Below are positions 59,130 through 64,000 of a DNA stretch of 64,000 bases, piece after piece. The notes beneath the pieces were generated by a model. The model was not told the DNA's origin and did not search any database. It was given only the letters and a program-made list of their open reading frames with translations. Each line of letters starts with the position of its first letter. Position 1 is the stretch's first letter. The DNA comes from Xenorhabdus ehlersii (lineage in GTDB: Bacteria > Pseudomonadota > Gammaproteobacteria > Enterobacterales > Enterobacteriaceae): the NCBI RefSeq assembly GCF_003610465.1, contig NZ_RAQI01000006.1, forward strand, positions 62,001-126,000. The letters run 5' to 3'. The translations under genes were made by a program, and so were the position numbers.

Positions 59130-60083
59130 TTACTCACCGAGTAAGTCAGCAAACAGTGCTGTACTGAGATAACGTTCAGCCGACGAAGGCAAAATCACCA
59201 CGATATTTTTATCCTTGTATGCATCTTCTTGCGCTATTTTGATGGCCGCCGCAACAGCAGCACCTGAAGAAATACCGGCAAGAATACCTTCTTTTTCAGT
59301 GATTTCACGTGCAATTTGCATCGCTTCTTCATTGCTGATTTTAAATACACGGTCAACTAATGTTAAATCTAAGTTATCAGGAATGAATCCAGCGCCAATT
59401 CCCTGAATTTTATGTGGGCCTGGTTTAAGTTCTTCACCCGCCAATTTTTGGCTGATAACAGGTGAACTTTCTGGTTCTACCGCAACGATGGTAACTTGTT
59501 TGCCCCGAGTATTTTTTAAGTAACGGGCAACACCCGTGATTGTGCCGCCAGTTCCTACGCCAGCAACAAAAACGTCTACATTACCGTCAGTATCTTCCCA
59601 AATTTCAGGGCCAGTAGTTTTTTGATGAATTTCCGGGTTGGCAGGATTGCTGAATTGTTGCAGGAGTATATAACGGTCGGGATTGCTGTCATGAATTTCA
59701 TTAGCTTTCTCAATCGCACCTTTCATGCCTTTTGCACCTTCGGTCAGCACCAAATTTGCGCCGAGTGCTTTTAGCAACTTACGTCGTTCAAGACTCATTG
59801 TTTCAGGCATGGTCAATGTCAGCTTATAACCACGGGCAGCTGCCACATAGGCAAGTGCAATCCCTGTATTACCACTGGTTGGCTCGATAAGTTCTTTATC
59901 TTTGGTCAGAATGCCACGTTTTTCAGCATCCCAAATCATATTGGCACCAATGCGGCATTTGACACTAAAGCTGGGGTTACGGGATTCTACTTTCGCGAGA
60001 ATGCGACCATTTGCGAAATTTTTTAAACGTACTAGCGGAGTGTGACCAATAGTCAACGAATTATCTTCATAAATTTTGCTCAT
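59130..60083 (-). CDS. cysK: Cysteine synthase A CysK
   Basis: CysK condenses O-acetylserine and sulfide to cysteine and is the main cysteine synthase. It has 317 residues from ATG 60083, which is preceded by AGGGGC; an in-frame ATG at 60125 lacks family sequence. Motifs are [11 protein letters not shown] (PLP lysine), [12 protein letters not shown] and [13 protein letters not shown]. The C-terminus that docks partners such as CysE is intact. Confidence 0.96.
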   Translation of the reverse strand: MSKIYEDNSLTIGHTPLVRLKNFANGRILAKVESRNPSFSVKCRIGANMIWDAEKRGILTKDKELIEPTSGNTGIALAYVAAARGYKLTLTMPETMSLERRKLLKALGANLVLTEGAKGMKGAIEKANEIHDSNPDRYILLQQFSNPANPEIHQKTTGPEIWEDTDGNVDVFVAGVGTGGTITGVARYLKNTRGKQVTIVAVEPESSPVISQKLAGEELKPGPHKIQGIGAGFIPDNLDLTLVDRVFKISNEEAMQIAREITEKEGILAGISSGAAVAAAIKIAQEDAYKDKNIVVILPSSAERYLSTALFADLLGE

Positions 60084-60241
60084 TGTTCGTTTGCCCCTAA
60101 CATACCGTAAATACTGATTAACCATACGCTAACATCCTATTTATGGAAATAAGGTTTCAGTCTATTCTTATTATATAAAAGAATAATTGATGGTCATTTT
60201 ATATTCTTCTGATTATTTAAGATTGGCATGAATTTTTAAAC

Positions 60242-60280
60242 AAAGCCCCCAGACATGCTTATGACCTGTCAGGGGGCTTG
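60242..60280 (-). terminator. Terminator of cysZ
   Basis: AAGCCCCC-A-GACA pairs with TGTC-A-GGGGGCTT around an 11-base loop. On the minus strand it is followed by TGTTTAAAAATT. Confidence 0.8.
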
Positions 60281-60313
60281 TCGTAGGCAAAAGGTAGTAA
60301 ACAGAAGATTAAA

Positions 60314-61090
60314 TTAGTTTGATAAAGTGTGATTCAGGGCATATTGAGCACGGTAGCGATCAACCCACATCGCAGTGGCTCCACAAACCGCAACGGGCAT
60401 GATAAACAGATTCACAATTGGGAGCATGGTCAGAATGCTTACTGCTGCGCCGAATTGCAGGTTATCTATTTTATTTTGGCGTAATGTATTGCGCATAGTG
60501 GTAAAACTGACTTTATGAGTATCAAACGGGTAATCACAATATTGGATTGTCAGCATCCAGGCACTGAAAATAAACCAAAGGAGAGGAGCGATGGTTTGGC
60601 CTATTCCTGGAATGAAGTAAAGTAACAATAGGATAAGTGCACGCGGAATATAATAAAGAATTTTCACTACTTCGCGTTTCAGAATACGGGGCGTGTCTTT
60701 GAGTAAGTCGATAACGCCAGTATCTGGTGCCGGAATGCCTGTTAAGTCAGCTTCCAGTTTTTCTGCCAGCAAGCCATTGAATGGTGAAGCGATAAAATTA
60801 GCTAGTGTACTGAAAAAATAAGTAAAAACCAGTAAGATAGAGATAACTGCAAGTGGCCAAATTAAATAGCTTAACCATTGCATCCAGTCTGGTATTTTAT
60901 CGAGAGTCCATTGTATCCAGTCACCCAGTTTATGATATAGCCACCAAAATGAACCACCTAGCAATAAGATGTTAGCCAATAAAGGTAATAGAACGAATCT
61001 CTTAATGCCAGGACGGGTTATTAGTTGCCAACCTTGGGCAATATAGTGAAATCCACTCGCATGTTTTGGCAACTTTGTCGAATTCGTCAT
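60314..61090 (-). CDS. cysZ: Sulfate permease CysZ
   Basis: CysZ is an inner-membrane sulfate importer that feeds cysteine synthesis. It has 258 residues with four long hydrophobic regions (about 30-60, 65-95, 145-180, 205-240). Family motifs include [50 protein letters not shown] and [10 protein letters not shown]. It is divergent from zipA and adjacent to cysK. Confidence 0.95.
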   Translation of the reverse strand: MTNSTKLPKHASGFHYIAQGWQLITRPGIKRFVLLPLLANILLLGGSFWWLYHKLGDWIQWTLDKIPDWMQWLSYLIWPLAVISILLVFTYFFSTLANFIASPFNGLLAEKLEADLTGIPAPDTGVIDLLKDTPRILKREVVKILYYIPRALILLLLYFIPGIGQTIAPLLWFIFSAWMLTIQYCDYPFDTHKVSFTTMRNTLRQNKIDNLQFGAAVSILTMLPIVNLFIMPVAVCGATAMWVDRYRAQYALNHTLSN

Positions 61091-61310
61091 ATTTTCTTAT
61101 TCTCCCTTAGATGATTGAGACGGTATGATATAGGCAGGACTTTCTACTGACCAGTCGTTTTATGAGTAAAAAACATCCAAAAAAACAGAGAAATTCTCTC
61201 ATTATGGTAAGAAAAGTATGTAGAGACTTGCACTTGTCTTATTTGACAAATACTCTTATCTAAAGAATATTCCGCCGTGATGGCAATTAATTTAAACAAC
61301 AGAGATAGCA

Positions 61311-62246
61311 ATGATGCAGGATTTGCGTCTGATATTAATCGTTGTTGGTGCGATAGCCATAATAGCTTTGCTATTACATGGGTTGTGGACCAGCCGTAAA
61401 GAGCGTTCATCACTCTTTCGTGATCGCCCAGTTAAACGTCATAAACAGGGGCGTCAGGAAGAGCCAAAGGATGATGATGGCGATGAACTGTTTGATAATA
61501 CGTCAAAATCGAATGTTCAGGAATCGGCGAAACCGCATACTGAACACCGCGCAGAGCCGGTTATCGAACGTCATGCGTCTGAATCGTCGGCCATAGTGCC
61601 TGATGATGGTACTGATCCTTTACTTGCAAGGCATCAATCTGATGCTTCTACAGTCAAGGTAAAAGGTGTCGATGATCAACAGGAAGAACCACAACTTGGT
61701 TTGTTCGACCCGATTGAATCCGCTGAATCGAAAGAAGCCAGGGTAGCAGAGTCAAACTCTGACATTGTGGAAGGGCAGCCAAAGGCAGCGAAAAATGAAG
61801 CACAGTCTAAATCTGAACAGACTAAAAAAGAGACAGTGTTGGTGTTGCATGTGGCCGCTCATCATGGGCAGGAACTGGATGGTGAAGTCTTGTTCCAAAG
61901 CGTTTTACAGGCAGGCTTCCGGTTTGGTGAGATGAATATTTTTCATCGCCATCTAAATCCATCGGGTAGCGGTGCTGTGTTATTCAGTTTAGCTAACATG
62001 GTAAAACCTGGCTCATTTGACCCAGACCAAATGACAGATTTCACTACTCCTGGCGTTTCCATATTTATGCTTGTGCCTTCATATGGTGATTCCAATCAGA
62101 ATTTTAAACTGATGTTACAGGCAGCACAGCGCATCGCTGCCGATGTGGGAGGCGTAGTTCTGGATGGTGAGCGCAAGTTGCTGACACCACAGATGATCGA
62201 ACTCTATAAGGCGCGTATCCGTGATACGCTCAATGTCAGTGAATAA
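61311..62246 (+). CDS. zipA: Cell division protein ZipA
   Basis: ZipA tethers FtsZ to the inner membrane during division. It has 311 residues. The N-terminal membrane helix is at about 6-27, followed by the basic stretch [19 protein letters not shown]. The linker (about 45-170) is acidic and Glu/Asp/Ser-rich, unlike the Pro/Gln-rich linker of E. coli. The C-terminal FtsZ-binding domain (about 175-305) is well conserved ([38 protein letters not shown]). A terminator follows. Confidence 0.95.
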   Translation: MMQDLRLILIVVGAIAIIALLLHGLWTSRKERSSLFRDRPVKRHKQGRQEEPKDDDGDELFDNTSKSNVQESAKPHTEHRAEPVIERHASESSAIVPDDGTDPLLARHQSDASTVKVKGVDDQQEEPQLGLFDPIESAESKEARVAESNSDIVEGQPKAAKNEAQSKSEQTKKETVLVLHVAAHHGQELDGEVLFQSVLQAGFRFGEMNIFHRHLNPSGSGAVLFSLANMVKPGSFDPDQMTDFTTPGVSIFMLVPSYGDSNQNFKLMLQAAQRIAADVGGVVLDGERKLLTPQMIELYKARIRDTLNVSE

Positions 62247-62266
62247 CCTCTCTTTTTATTAGTATC

Positions 62267-62291
62267 AAGCCCCCGCTAGTCGGGGGTTTTT
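62267..62291 (+). terminator. Terminator of zipA
   Basis: AGCCCCCG/CGGGGGTT with loop CTAGT is followed by TTTT. It lies 20 bases before the ligA start. Confidence 0.88.
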
Positions 62292-62303
62292 CATCTCTGG
62301 TGA

Positions 62304-64000
<1,697 letters not shown>

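Overview
This window looks like chromosomal DNA of an insect- or nematode-associated member of the Morganellaceae, most likely Xenorhabdus or a close relative such as Photorhabdus. I infer this from AT-rich gammaproteobacterial coding sequence, near-complete enterobacterial gene order, a glutamine-dependent NadE next to glnB, and tandem protealysin/PrtS-type M4 peptidases. No tRNA, rRNA or CRISPR array was seen.

Positions 1-35046 are conserved core: 3' part of purL; the sRNA gene glmY with a sigma54 promoter and three GlrR boxes; glrK-qseG-glrR; nadE-glnB; loiP; hmp (NsrR operator) divergent from glyA (PurR operator); hcaT; suhB; trmJ; the iscRSUA-hscBA-fdx-iscX cluster with two IscR type 1 sites; pepB; a C-terminal-domain-only sseB; ndk; rlmN-pilW(short)-rodZ-ispG-hisS-yfgM-bamB-der. 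Small accessory traces lie between these genes: an IS982-type transposase fragment, a decayed XRE regulator, a small exported protein and several palindromic elements.

Positions 35047-49124 are accessory. First comes a trio of protealysin-like M4 loci: one reduced to its propeptide and two full peptidases. Then comes hemF, whose first seven codons are duplicated 9.77 kb away at the far side of an integrated island. The island (about 39219-48984) carries a tyrosine integrase, an AlpA-like regulator, a YlcI/YnfO-like gene, an Icd-like/C4-like RNA locus, a P4-alpha-type primase-helicase, an HK97 capsid gene, a prohead protease and a truncated portal gene. I read it as a decayed capsid-forming phage-inducible chromosomal island (cfPICI). 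Between primase and capsid genes sits an AT-rich two-gene cassette with its own terminator: a 321-residue protein with a C-terminal hydrophobic hairpin and a small membrane protein overlapping it by 4 bases. This is a candidate membrane-active toxin and immunity pair, and it is the least described part of the window.

Positions 49125-64000 return to core: ypeA, a small hypothetical gene, yfeY, the sulfate/thiosulfate operon cysPTWA with cysM, the PTS genes crr-ptsI-ptsH, cysK, cysZ, zipA and the 5' part of ligA. Sulfur uptake (cysPTWA, cysZ) and cysteine synthesis (cysM, cysK) are thus clustered around the PTS genes, as in other enterobacteria. No database search was possible. Family names rest on recognised motifs, lengths and gene order.
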